A stretch of 64,000 bases of DNA from Candidatus Leptofilum proximum (GTDB taxonomy: Bacteria; Chloroflexota; Anaerolineae; Promineifilales; Promineifilaceae): assembly GCA_016710325.1 (NCBI GenBank), contig JADJXK010000002.1, forward strand, positions 3,906,001 to 3,970,000, written 5' to 3'. A program made the position numbers and the translations under genes. Shown piece after piece: positions 24,948 through 33,216 of this stretch. The notes under the pieces are model-generated. The model had not been told where the DNA came from. It made no database searches and saw nothing but the letters and a program-made list of their open reading frames with translations. How positions within the stretch are numbered: position 1 is the first letter of the stretch; each line of letters starts with the position of its first letter.

Positions 24948-24976
24948 TTGTTTTCCATCGTAGCGGGCACTATGAT
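24948..24976 (+). promoter_or_regulatory. Candidate promoter of the MFS gene
   Basis: TTGTTT and TATGAT with a 17-base spacer lie about 36 bases before the start codon. Confidence 0.4.
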
Positions 24977-25011
24977 GTCTGGAAACTTTTTGCCAAACAG
25001 GAACAACGGTC

Positions 25012-26271
25012 ATGCCTGAACCCTCTTCATTTTCTTTAACGAACACGCGCAACGGCCGTATGCTGCTGTTTGGCTTTCTTTACTTTGCCCAGGGGGCCAT
25101 CGCGGCCTACGTGCTGGTGTTTAACAACCTTTACTTGCGGGCCTTTGGCGCAGCGGCTTGGCAGCTGTCGCTGCTGAACGGGCTGCTGGTGGTGCCCTTT
25201 ATCCTCAAAATTGCCATTGGCCTGCTCAGCGACAAAGTGAAGCTACAGCTGCCGTTTTTTGGTTCGGGGTACCGACGGCCGTACATCAGTTTGGGACTGC
25301 TGCTGATTTCTGTGGGCGGCATTGCCGCCGCATTTGTGCCGCCGGTGGAGATGTACCCGCTGTTTGTACTGATGGCCCTGTTCATCGCCATGGGCCTGGC
25401 GCTGTACGACACCGTGGCCGACGGCTACGCCATCGACGTAACCCCAGCCGAGGAGCAGGGGCAGATCCAGGGGGTGATGGTGGTGAGCCGGGCGATGGGG
25501 CTGATGCTGCTGGCTTCGATTTACGGCCGTATCATCGAGATGTTTGGCTGGACGGTAATCTTCATTGCCGTGGCCCTGCTCACGCTGACGCCCCAGATAT
25601 TGCTGCGCTTTACGCACGAGCCGACGCAGCGCACCCAGTCGCAAACGTTTAGCTGGGAAGCGCTGCGCGGCCTGTGGCGCCCGGACATTTTGCGCTTTAG
25701 CTTTTACGCCATCGTCTATTCCGTGGCAGTGTATGGCGCCAATGCCATCATTACCCTCTTTGCCAATGAGGGGTTGGGCCAGTCGCTGGTGGAAGTGGGC
25801 GATGTGGTGGCGCTGGGCAGTGTCGGCATGGTGGTTGGCGGCGGGCTGGCGACGTACCTGATTCGCCGCCCGACGATTTCCATCTGGCAGCAAGGCATGT
25901 GGACGGCCGCGGCCGTGTTTGTCATCTTGCTGCTGATGGCCCTGGTGGCCAACGAGAGCAATATCATTGTCTTGTTTGCCCTGTGGGGCGCCTGCCTCTC
26001 TGCCTCAGAGCTGATTTACATCACGCTGGCCATGGCCAAAGCCGACCGGCGGATGGGGGCGGGGCAGTATGCCATCTTCATGGCGGTCTCCAACATTGGT
26101 GTGGGGTTGGGCCAGTCGGCCTCTACCAGCCTGATTGACACGGTAGATTTCCGCTGGATCTTTGTCGGGCTGGCGATCATTAGCCTGCTTTCGTTCCCGC
26201 TGCTGGCGGCCATGCGCCAAGACGATGAACGGGACCCGAATCCGATGTTAACGGCCGTATCCGGCAGTTAA
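25012..26271 (+). CDS. MFS transporter
   Basis: A 419-residue membrane protein with about twelve hydrophobic segments and MFS features: GLLSDKVKLQLP after the second segment, GYRRPYISLG, and ALYDTVADGYAIDV. The pattern is closest to AmpG/BT1-like major facilitators rather than sugar porters. Substrate is unknown. It is transcribed alone from its own candidate promoter. The last codons contain an ACGGCCGT octamer (LTAVSGS). Confidence 0.8.
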   Translation: MPEPSSFSLTNTRNGRMLLFGFLYFAQGAIAAYVLVFNNLYLRAFGAAAWQLSLLNGLLVVPFILKIAIGLLSDKVKLQLPFFGSGYRRPYISLGLLLISVGGIAAAFVPPVEMYPLFVLMALFIAMGLALYDTVADGYAIDVTPAEEQGQIQGVMVVSRAMGLMLLASIYGRIIEMFGWTVIFIAVALLTLTPQILLRFTHEPTQRTQSQTFSWEALRGLWRPDILRFSFYAIVYSVAVYGANAIITLFANEGLGQSLVEVGDVVALGSVGMVVGGGLATYLIRRPTISIWQQGMWTAAAVFVILLLMALVANESNIIVLFALWGACLSASELIYITLAMAKADRRMGAGQYAIFMAVSNIGVGLGQSASTSLIDTVDFRWIFVGLAIISLLSFPLLAAMRQDDERDPNPMLTAVSGS

Positions 26272-26277
26272 TTTTTT

Positions 26278-26350
26278 ACCGCAAAGGACGCTGAGAACGC
26301 AGAGTTTTTAGTGAGCTGATCCCATCAGCGTTCATCAGCGTTTATCTGCG
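26278..26350. repeat. Low-complexity ACGCTGAGAACGCAGAG / TCAGCGTTTATCTGCG repeat
   Basis: CGCAAAGGACGCTGAGAACG words and GCGTTCATCAGCGTTTATCTG words lie between convergent genes. The right half encodes the last residues (TQINADER) of the HAD protein. Confidence 0.6.
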
Positions 26351-27014
26351 TCCCATTTCGCCCAAAGAACATATCCAAATTGGCCAGCACGTCGTGCAAT
26401 GAGTTGTACTGATAGTGGACGTGGCTGAAATCGGCCGTTTTGGTCTGCACGTTGGGGATGGCGATCACCGTCATTCCAGCGCGGACGGCGGCGAGGCTGC
26501 CGGGGCCAGAATCTTCTAAGGCCAGGCAGTGCTGCGGCGGGATGCCCAGCCGGGCAGCGGCCAGCTGGTAAATTTCCGGATGGGGCTTGCCGTGCGAAAC
26601 CTCGTTTCCGGCGGCGATGGCCCGACACTGATCCTGCAGGCCAAGCTGGTGCAAAATCTCCTCGGCGTGGCTGTGTGGGCTGGAGGTGGCCACGGCCCAG
26701 GGGATGTGGCGGCGGGTAATTTCGGCGTGCAGCTCATGCAGACCAGGCATCACCGGCACGCCGTTGGCCCGGATCTGGCTGTAGATGGCGGCGCGTTTGC
26801 TGATGATGGTGGCGACATCTTCCGACAGATTAAACAGATCCTTGATGGTTGGCGTGCTCACATCGGCGCGCAGGCCAATGATGCTGCTGACAATTTCTTC
26901 GGTGAGTTGGTGGCCATACGGCCGTAAATATTCATCCCACGCCTGCTGGGACAGCGGTTCACTGTCCACCATCAGGCCGTCCATGTCAAAAACGATTGCT
27001 TTTAGCTGGCTCAT
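26325..27014 (-). CDS. HAD-superfamily phosphatase (beta-phosphoglucomutase-like)
   Basis: A 229-residue haloacid dehalogenase-type hydrolase with motif I (VFDMDGLMVDSEP), motif II (VATSSP), the Lys of motif III (SHGKPHPEIYQ) and motif IV (LALEDSGPGSLAA). An alpha-helical cap follows motif I. It most resembles sugar-phosphate phosphatases and beta-phosphoglucomutases; the substrate cannot be told. The C-terminus runs into a repeat, so the final eight residues are repeat-encoded. Confidence 0.88.
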   Translation of the reverse strand: MSQLKAIVFDMDGLMVDSEPLSQQAWDEYLRPYGHQLTEEIVSSIIGLRADVSTPTIKDLFNLSEDVATIISKRAAIYSQIRANGVPVMPGLHELHAEITRRHIPWAVATSSPHSHAEEILHQLGLQDQCRAIAAGNEVSHGKPHPEIYQLAAARLGIPPQHCLALEDSGPGSLAAVRAGMTVIAIPNVQTKTADFSHVHYQYNSLHDVLANLDMFFGRNGTQINADER

Positions 27015-27029
27015 TGGTGCCTCTACTTT

Positions 27030-27075
27030 GATTCATCCACAGATTTCACAGATGACACAGATTAAAAATGGGCTC
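27030..27075. repeat. CACAGATTTCACAGATGACACAGATT repeat
   Basis: One arm only of the CACAGATT family, upstream of the HAD gene. Confidence 0.6.
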
Positions 27076-27099
27076 TTTGGGAATTCAGGGGGTTTACTG

Positions 27100-27166
27100 C
27101 CCGTGAAACGTGAAACGTGAGCAGAAGACCATCACGTTTCACGCTTCACGTTTCATGCCCAACCCC
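27100..27166. repeat. CGTGAAACGTGAAACGTGA inverted repeat
   Basis: CGTGAAACGTGAAACGTGAG words pair with CACGTTTCACGCTTCACGTT words in the gap between two divergent genes. A relative lies at 58659-58703. Confidence 0.75.
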
Positions 27167-27273
27167 ACGAAATCCTGAAAACCCTAAAAATGTAGGTATT
27201 GCGCTTGGGCGAAATACCGGCGGGGATTGTACAAGTTCTGTGTTTTTGCGGCACCTGGCGTAAAATTGGGCAT

Positions 27274-27786
27274 ATGGCTGCAAGAAAAAATTGGCTGCAA
27301 AAGATCAACACACGTATCGCCATGTCGGCCGTTGGGGCACAGCTCTCGGCGCGAGTAATGCATCACCTGGACAAGCTGGTGCTGCGGCTGAGCAACGGCC
27401 GTGCCACCGCCGCCTCTCTTTTAACTGGACTGCCAATTCTGGCGCTCACCACCACCGGGGCCAAAAGCGGCCAACCGCGTACGGTGCCGCTGGTCGCCAT
27501 TCCCTTTGGCGACAATCAGCTGATCCTCATTGCCTCCAACTGGGGGCAGCAAAAGCACCCGGCCTGGTATCACAATATTGTGGCCCAGCCTCAGGTTACG
27601 GTGACGCGAGACGGCCGTTCCCAACCCTACCTGGCGCGTGTCACCGAGGGGGCAGAACGGGAAGCTTGTTGGCAAACGGCCGTGCAAACCTACCCCGGCT
27701 ACAATGCTTACAAACAGCGCACCACCCGGCAAATCCCGGTAATCCTCCTCACCCCAGCCGTTGAGTCCGCCCCTCATAGTTTCTGA
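27274..27786 (+). CDS. Ddn/DUF385-family F420-dependent-type reductase
   Basis: A 170-residue protein of the deazaflavin-dependent nitroreductase family. The signature TTTGAKSGQPRTVPL and the following PFGDNQLILIASNWGQQKHPAWYHN block match the split-barrel fold that binds coenzyme F420. Members reduce quinones, nitro compounds or unsaturated ketones. The ATG at 27274 gives the usual N-terminus (MAARKNWLQKINTR). If the assignment holds, the host should make F420; no F420 biosynthesis gene is in the window. Confidence 0.85.
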   Translation: MAARKNWLQKINTRIAMSAVGAQLSARVMHHLDKLVLRLSNGRATAASLLTGLPILALTTTGAKSGQPRTVPLVAIPFGDNQLILIASNWGQQKHPAWYHNIVAQPQVTVTRDGRSQPYLARVTEGAEREACWQTAVQTYPGYNAYKQRTTRQIPVILLTPAVESAPHSF

Positions 27787-27799
27787 TTGAGCCCGCTAA

Positions 27800-27860
27800 A
27801 AAAGCCACAGAGAACAGGAGAAAAATCTGTGCAATCTGTGAAATCTGTGGTTTTTCCAAC
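27800..27860. repeat. CACAGAGAACAGGAG / AATCTGTGAAATCTGTGG repeat
   Basis: Words of two families lie side by side between convergent genes. Confidence 0.65.
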
Positions 27861-27866
27861 CAGATA

Positions 27867-29636
27867 TCATTCATCGAGCAGGTAAACTGGCTCGCCGTAG
27901 AAACGGATGCCGCCTTTGCCTTGCTTTTCCACCAGCAGTTCGTGCAGCCAGCGGTTTTTCTCGCGCAGCGTTTTGTCGGACTTCAGCACGGACAGATCGG
28001 CATTGAGGCGCAAGATGCGGCCGGGGATGATGAAGCGCGTGATGCCCGCCGGGAATAAACGGCCGCTCGACAACGTCGCCGCCATCACCTGGTTGACCGT
28101 GTACTCGGGAAAAATCACCACGGCCGTCAGCGCCTCATACTCGTTTTTCAGGCTGAGGATGTTGCTGTTCAGGGTGCGGTCCACGTGCCCTGCCGCGTCG
28201 ATGTACGCCTCGGTGAACTGGTTCAGTGCTTCCAGGCGATTGACCCCCGGCGCCGGGTAAATGAGGAACACCCGGTTGTCGATCAGCTGGATGTAACACA
28301 GACCGCCATACTCAAACATCTCGTCGGGCGCTTTTTCGATGTCTGTCTCTTGCATGGTGATGTTGGGCAGGCTGCGCAGCAGCGTGAGCAGCGTCTCCAC
28401 GCCAATCTGGCAGATGACATGGTACCAGGTGTGCAGCCCCAACCCGTCTTCGGTGGTGATGACCTGGACGATGCCGTGTTTATAGCCCAGCTGCTTCATC
28501 GCTGTGGTGCGGGTGGCGCCATCGAGGACGATGTAACGGCCGTCTTCACTCTCCACTACCACCGGCGGATTGCCCAACACGCCATCCTTCTCTAACCGGC
28601 CCGCCAGCCGGTCCACCCGCTTCTGGTCAAAATGTTCATGCGGCACTACCTTGTCCATCGGCACCACGCGCAGCGGCAGCACCGTGCTTACCTCCACTTC
28701 CTGGAAAAACTCGATGATTTGCTCGGCCAGGGTGATCGAGGCGGCCAGGACCGCATCTTCGGTGCTGGCGCCAATGCGCGGTGTGGCAATAACACGCGGA
28801 TGTTCGATGAGCGCCCGGTTGGGCTGTTGGGCGGTCTGGAACACGTCCAGCGCGGCCCCGGCGATACGGCCGTCTTCCAACGCCTCCAGCAACGCCGCTT
28901 CATCAATCAACCCGCCGCGCGCCGTGTTGATGAGGTACGCCGTCGGCTTCATTTTGGCCAGCTGCGCCGCACCGATGATGTGGCGCGTCTCGTTGCGCAG
29001 CGGCACGTGCAGGCTGATAAAGTCGGCCCGGTGCAGCATTTCGTCCAGGTCCACGCGCTGCACGTTGCTTTGCAGACGCAGCTCTGGCGTGACGGACGGC
29101 TCGTTGACCAGCAGCTTCATGCCAAACGCCTCGGCGCGAATGGCCACCTCACGCCCAATCCGGCCAAAGCCCACGATGCCCAGCGTCTTGCCGGACAGCC
29201 CCGTGCCGATCAGGCTCTGGCTGTCCCACTGCCCGGCCATCAGGCTGGTGTAGGCGCGGGGCAGGCGGCGCGCCAGGGAAAGCAGCAGTCCCATCGTGTG
29301 CTCGGCCACGGCCAGGGTGTTGGCGTCGGGGCAGTTGAGCACAGCCACCTCTTTTTCCTGGGCATGGAGCACGTCGATGTTTTCAAAGCCTGCGCCCGCC
29401 CGGCCAATGAGGCGCAAATTGAGGGCATGGTCGATGACATCGGCGGTCACCTGGGTGTCGTTTTCCACCACGATGCCGTCGTACTCGTGCACGATAGCCA
29501 GCAGTTCCTCGTGGCTGAGGTGGGTTTTGATGGCCACGTCCATGTGCTCTTGCAGCATGTTCAGGCCCGTTTCGTGGATGGGATCGCAAATTAAGATGTG
29601 GGGACGACGGCCGTCTTGCCGCTTCATGATTGCCAT
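27867..29636 (-). CDS. PGDH-like dehydrogenase fused to a ParB/SerK-like domain
   Basis: Residues 1-320 match 3-phosphoglycerate dehydrogenase: NAD loop GKTLGIVGFGRIGREVA and LINTARGGLIDEAALL with the substrate Arg. The usual catalytic His motif TPH(I/L)G reads TPRIGAST here, and the EP motif after LDVF reads QTAQQP, so His and Glu are both replaced. Residues 325-590 begin with a ParB/sulfiredoxin-like block (LRVVPMDKVVPHEHF; YIVLDGATRTTAMKQLG), as in the free serine kinases SerK and SbnI. The ATG at 29636 follows AGAGGAAAC; longer frames only translate a repeat. A dead or re-purposed dehydrogenase with a kinase-like partner is the best reading. Confidence 0.8.
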   Translation of the reverse strand: MAIMKRQDGRRPHILICDPIHETGLNMLQEHMDVAIKTHLSHEELLAIVHEYDGIVVENDTQVTADVIDHALNLRLIGRAGAGFENIDVLHAQEKEVAVLNCPDANTLAVAEHTMGLLLSLARRLPRAYTSLMAGQWDSQSLIGTGLSGKTLGIVGFGRIGREVAIRAEAFGMKLLVNEPSVTPELRLQSNVQRVDLDEMLHRADFISLHVPLRNETRHIIGAAQLAKMKPTAYLINTARGGLIDEAALLEALEDGRIAGAALDVFQTAQQPNRALIEHPRVIATPRIGASTEDAVLAASITLAEQIIEFFQEVEVSTVLPLRVVPMDKVVPHEHFDQKRVDRLAGRLEKDGVLGNPPVVVESEDGRYIVLDGATRTTAMKQLGYKHGIVQVITTEDGLGLHTWYHVICQIGVETLLTLLRSLPNITMQETDIEKAPDEMFEYGGLCYIQLIDNRVFLIYPAPGVNRLEALNQFTEAYIDAAGHVDRTLNSNILSLKNEYEALTAVVIFPEYTVNQVMAATLSSGRLFPAGITRFIIPGRILRLNADLSVLKSDKTLREKNRWLHELLVEKQGKGGIRFYGEPVYLLDE

Positions 29637-29656
29637 AGTGAGTTTCCTCTTTTTGG

Positions 29657-29712
29657 GGGAGATTGGAGATTGGAGACTAGAGATTGTTCGTCTCCAATCG
29701 CTAATCTCTGAA
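29657..29712. repeat. GGAGATTGGAGATTGGAGACT-type inverted repeat
   Basis: GGAGATTGGAGATTGGAGAC words pair with GTCTCCAATCGCTAATCTC words, upstream of the PGDH-like gene. Confidence 0.75.
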
Positions 29713-29813
29713 AATTCAAACTTGTGCGTGTGTGGCAAAAGTATAACAAGATTCGGGCCATTCGGCAGAGAAACTGTTGTGCATTACACTTGGGAAAACT
29801 TTAAAAGCGCGAC

Positions 29814-29905
29814 ACAGAGTTACACAGAGAAGCGCAGAGTTGCACAGAGATTCTTCTCTCTGTGTAACTCCGTTTCCCTCTGTGCAGCTCTGTGTTCCTT
29901 TCTTT
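29814..29905. repeat. CACAGAGTTACACAGAGAAG inverted repeat
   Basis: ACACAGAGTTACACAGAGAA words pair with TCTCTGTGTAACTCCGTTTC and CTGTGCAGCTCTGTG words. The hairpin ends six bases before the start of the giant membrane protein gene. Confidence 0.78.
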
Positions 29906-29911
29906 ACTTTC

Positions 29912-32900
29912 ATGAAGAATTTTCGTCAACGGGTCACAAACTGGTGGCCATTTCTTTTGCTAACTGCGGGGGGGATTCCCCTGCTGACGCCGCTGCTGGA
30001 CGGGACGGCCGTTACCTGCACCCACGATGGCCATCTGCACTACCACCGGGTGGCGGCCATGCGCTATGCCTGGGAAAACGGTCTCTTCTTCACCCGCTGG
30101 CTGCCCGATCTGGCCTTTGGTTACGGTTACCCGTTTTTTGTCTACCGCGAGCCGCTGCCGCTGTATGCTGTGCTGTGGCCACATTTGTTGGGATTGCCGC
30201 TGCCTGCCGCCACGAATCTGTTTTACATAATCACGATTCTGGCCTGCGGCTGGTTTATGTTTTTGTGGGCGCGTGATATTTTGGGCAGCTGGGCTGGGTT
30301 GGTGGCGGGGATGGCCTACATGACTGCGCCCTACGTGCTGGTCGATGCCCTGGTACGCGGCAATTCGCCGGAGTCGGCGGCGCTGCCGCTGTTCCCGCTG
30401 CTGCTGTGGGCCGGGCGGCGCTGGCTGTTGGAGGGTAAGGCGCGGTGGTTTGGCACGGCCGTCTTCGGTCTCATCCTCCTGGCGCTCAGCCACAACATCT
30501 CCATGCTCATCTTTGTGCCCACACTGGGCGTCTACCTGCTGGCGCTGGCCTGGCAGCGCCAGCTGAACTGGCGCATCTGGCTGGTGCGATTGGGGCTGCT
30601 CTTTGCCCTTGGCCTGGGCACGACAATTTTTTACACCGGCGGGGCGCTGCTGGAGCTGAACAGCGTCACGCTGGAGCAGTCTACCACCACGCGCAACAAC
30701 GATTTCCGCTTCAACTTCACCACCCCCGCCGAAATTTTGGCCCCGGTGCCGCCAGAAGACCCGTTGCTGCTGAACCCGCCGCTGCCGTTCCGGCTGGGCT
30801 GGGTGCCGCTGGGGTTGGCGGTGTTGGGGGTGGCGATAGCCATTTTGAAAAGAAAGGAGATTAGAGATTGGAGATTGGAGATTGAGCAAGCTTCCCAATC
30901 TCCAATCTCCAATCTCCAATCTCCCCCTGAAATTCAGTTTCACATCTGGTTGATGGTGTTGGCCACGGCCGTTTTCCTCTTCATGTCCCTGCCCGTCTCC
31001 CAATTTATCTGGGAAGGGCTGCCGCTGATCGATTTTGTGCAGTTTCCCTGGCGCTTTGTGGGGCGGGCGGCGCTGCCGCTGGCGTTTCTGGCAGGAGTAC
31101 CTTTTTCTTTTTTTCCACGCAAAGACGCAAAGACGCAGGCGATTGATTGGAAAGTGGTATTGGTTGGTCTGACGGTAGGGCTGTTGGTGTTGGAGGCGAT
31201 TCCCATCGTTTACCCGAATGTTTGCCGCGAAGAACCGTTTCCGACGATTAACACGGTGCACCAGTACGAGCGGGAGACCGGGCTGGTGGGTGTGGACCCG
31301 GAAGGCAGCTATTTCCCGCGCACGGTGGCGGAACGGCCGTCCGCATCCCCGCTCGAAGCCAACTACCAGGCCAACGAAACCCCGCAGCGCTTGGATACGG
31401 CCGTTTTCCCTCCGGGCACGGCGATTGAAACAGTTGAATATGACAAGCGCGGCGTAACGGCCGTCATCAACAGCCCGGAACCGTTCACGGCGCGCTACCT
31501 CTCGTTTGACTTTCCTGGCTGGGTGGCGACGGTGGACGGCCAACCCGTGCCCATCACGCCCGAAGATCCCAGCGGCCTCATCACCTTCCCCGTCCCCGCA
31601 GGCAGCCACGAAATCAGCGTGCGCTGGCAGTCCACCCCCACCCGCACCGCGCTGCTCGGGCTGAGTCTGTTCTCGCTGGCCGGGGTTTTGGTTGTGCTGC
31701 TGGTTTTGGCAAAAACCCGGTCATCGGTGGTCGGTAATCGGTTATCGGTAATCGGTAAACCGACCGTTCACCGTTCACGGATTACCGATTACGGAATACT
31801 GTTCACCGTCGCTGCGCTGCTCATTGTGGGCAAGCTCATCCTCGACAACGTAGACAGTCCGCTGCGGCGGGTGGCGGGACCGGATGTGGCAGTTACGGCC
31901 GTTCTCCAGGCCGCCGAGTTACGTTTAGAAGGCTACAACCTGAGCCAGACGGCCGTTCCCTCCGGCGGTACGTTTGATATCGATCTCGCCTGGACCGCCA
32001 CCGATTTCCCGCAGGCGCGCTACCAATCCAACGTCTGGCTGGTGGGGCCAGATGGCCTCACATGGAGCGATCTGGACACGTTCCGCCCACGCCTCTACGA
32101 AGACGCGCCCAACACCCGCGCCTGGCAGCCAGGCCAGTGGGCCTGGGACAGCCGCGAGGTCACCGTCCTGCGCGGCACGCCACCCGGCCAGTACGACATC
32201 GTTTTGACGCTGTTTGATTACGAGACTTTGCAGCCGGTAACGCTGCTGGATGCGAGTGGGGCGGTGGTGGGGCCAACGGCCGTTCTCGGCCAGATCACCG
32301 TCACCGAACCGGAACCTACGGGTGCTGAAACAGATTCGCTGGGACAAATCCAGGGCGTTTCACTGCTGGAATATCGCCAGGATCGGGTGGCGGCTGCGCC
32401 GGGGGATGTGGTGCTGCTGACTTTTTTCTGGCAACGGCCGTCTGGCGCCTTGCATGAGCAAAACTTCAACCTGGAACTGCGCGATGCTGACGATGCCGTT
32501 GTTCATGGCTGGGCGCTGCCGTTCACGCTGCTCAGCTATCCACCAGCCGATTGGCCCTCACAAACCACTGTTCGCGGCCAGCACCTTCTGCGCCTGCCAG
32601 CTGGACTAAATTCCGGCAGTTACCGGTTTGTGGCGGATGGGTTGGTTTTGGGCAAGATTGACATAACGGCTCCTGAGCGGGTGTTTGAGGCGGTGGGGAT
32701 GGAAACGGCCGTCAATCAAACCTTCTCCCGCGATGGCCAACCTCTCATCTCTCTAGCTGGCCTCACCCAATTACCAATTACCAATAACCAATTACCCCTC
32801 ACCCTCCTCTGGCGCGCCGAAGCCGAAGTGCCCACCAGCTACCGCGTCTTCATCCACCTGGTCAACGCCGACGGCCAAATTCTGGCCCAGGCCGACGGTG

Positions 32901-33088
32901 AACCGGCGAATTGGACGCGCCCCACCACCGGCTGGGTGCCCGGCGAGTACATCCCCGACACCCACACGCTTACCCTACCGCCGGACCTGCCCCCAAACGC
33001 CAGCCTGCGCCTTGGCCTCTACGATCCGGCTACGGGGCAGCGGCTGCCAACGGCAGGCGGGGAGTACGTTACCCTGCCTTTACCCTGA
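29912..33088 (+). CDS. Giant multi-spanning membrane protein (GT-C/YfhO-like) with four repeat islands
   Basis: About 1058 residues. The first 350 hold many hydrophobic segments, with an early THDGHLHYHR motif resembling the acidic catalytic loop of GT-C glycosyltransferases. A second membrane block lies at about 350-430. The rest is mainly extracytoplasmic beta-sandwich-like sequence with two further hydrophobic segments. Four in-frame repeat islands interrupt the sequence at about residues 315-338, 399-410, 602-627 and 951-962. The start at 29912 excludes a longer frame that would translate a hairpin repeat. It probably acts on a lipid-linked sugar at the cell surface, but no substrate is visible. 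Confidence 0.7.
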   Translation: MKNFRQRVTNWWPFLLLTAGGIPLLTPLLDGTAVTCTHDGHLHYHRVAAMRYAWENGLFFTRWLPDLAFGYGYPFFVYREPLPLYAVLWPHLLGLPLPAATNLFYIITILACGWFMFLWARDILGSWAGLVAGMAYMTAPYVLVDALVRGNSPESAALPLFPLLLWAGRRWLLEGKARWFGTAVFGLILLALSHNISMLIFVPTLGVYLLALAWQRQLNWRIWLVRLGLLFALGLGTTIFYTGGALLELNSVTLEQSTTTRNNDFRFNFTTPAEILAPVPPEDPLLLNPPLPFRLGWVPLGLAVLGVAIAILKRKEIRDWRLEIEQASQSPISNLQSPPEIQFHIWLMVLATAVFLFMSLPVSQFIWEGLPLIDFVQFPWRFVGRAALPLAFLAGVPFSFFPRKDAKTQAIDWKVVLVGLTVGLLVLEAIPIVYPNVCREEPFPTINTVHQYERETGLVGVDPEGSYFPRTVAERPSASPLEANYQANETPQRLDTAVFPPGTAIETVEYDKRGVTAVINSPEPFTARYLSFDFPGWVATVDGQPVPITPEDPSGLITFPVPAGSHEISVRWQSTPTRTALLGLSLFSLAGVLVVLLVLAKTRSSVVGNRLSVIGKPTVHRSRITDYGILFTVAALLIVGKLILDNVDSPLRRVAGPDVAVTAVLQAAELRLEGYNLSQTAVPSGGTFDIDLAWTATDFPQARYQSNVWLVGPDGLTWSDLDTFRPRLYEDAPNTRAWQPGQWAWDSREVTVLRGTPPGQYDIVLTLFDYETLQPVTLLDASGAVVGPTAVLGQITVTEPEPTGAETDSLGQIQGVSLLEYRQDRVAAAPGDVVLLTFFWQRPSGALHEQNFNLELRDADDAVVHGWALPFTLLSYPPADWPSQTTVRGQHLLRLPAGLNSGSYRFVADGLVLGKIDITAPERVFEAVGMETAVNQTFSRDGQPLISLAGLTQLPITNNQLPLTLLWRAEAEVPTSYRVFIHLVNADGQILAQADGEPANWTRPTTGWVPGEYIPDTHTLTLPPDLPPNASLRLGLYDPATGQRLPTAGGEYVTLPLP
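30856..30925. repeat. In-frame GGAGATTAGAGATTGG inverted repeat
   Basis: Same family as 7757-7818, read here as a charged loop (KEIRDWRLEIEQ) between two membrane blocks. The frame is open across both arms. Confidence 0.82.
31110..31140. repeat. In-frame CACGCAAAGACGCAAAGACGC repeat
   Basis: Short tandem words encode FPRKDAKTQ at a cytoplasmic-looking loop. The same words appear in purK. Confidence 0.65.
31718..31794. repeat. In-frame CGGTAATCGGTTATCGG inverted repeat
   Basis: Same family as 12008-12078, here encoding SSVVGNRLSVIGK and HRSRITDYG between two hydrophobic segments. Confidence 0.75.
32764..32797. repeat. In-frame CAATTACCAATTACCAATAA repeat
   Basis: One arm of the AATTGGGTAATT family, read as QLPITNNQLP near the C-terminal domain. 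Confidence 0.6.
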
Positions 33089-33103
33089 TTTCCAAAACGT
33101 CTA

Positions 33104-33131
33104 TTGTCATCGCGCCGAAAGGACCTATACT
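33104..33131 (+). promoter_or_regulatory. Promoter of the heliorhodopsin gene
   Basis: TTGTCA (33104-33109) and TATACT (33126-33131) have a 16-base spacer, a close sigma70-type match. The 80-base leader holds a small CTCTATC/GATAGAG hairpin and an AAGGAGAAGG ribosome site. Confidence 0.6.
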
Positions 33132-33216
33132 GAATTGATGTTTTGTTGCCTCTATCGGTAACACGAGGGATAGAGCCACCCCAATCTGCCACATAATTCA
33201 TCAAGGAGAAGGTCAC

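Noticed and set aside
29637..29738. Longer N-terminus for the PGDH-like protein
   Set aside because: The 34 extra residues come from the GGAGATTGG repeat; a good ribosome site precedes the ATG at 29636.
29960..31609. A 549-codon minus-strand frame opposite the giant membrane protein
   Set aside because: Arg/Gln-rich shadow frame without motifs; the plus-strand frame has membrane segments and a plausible start.
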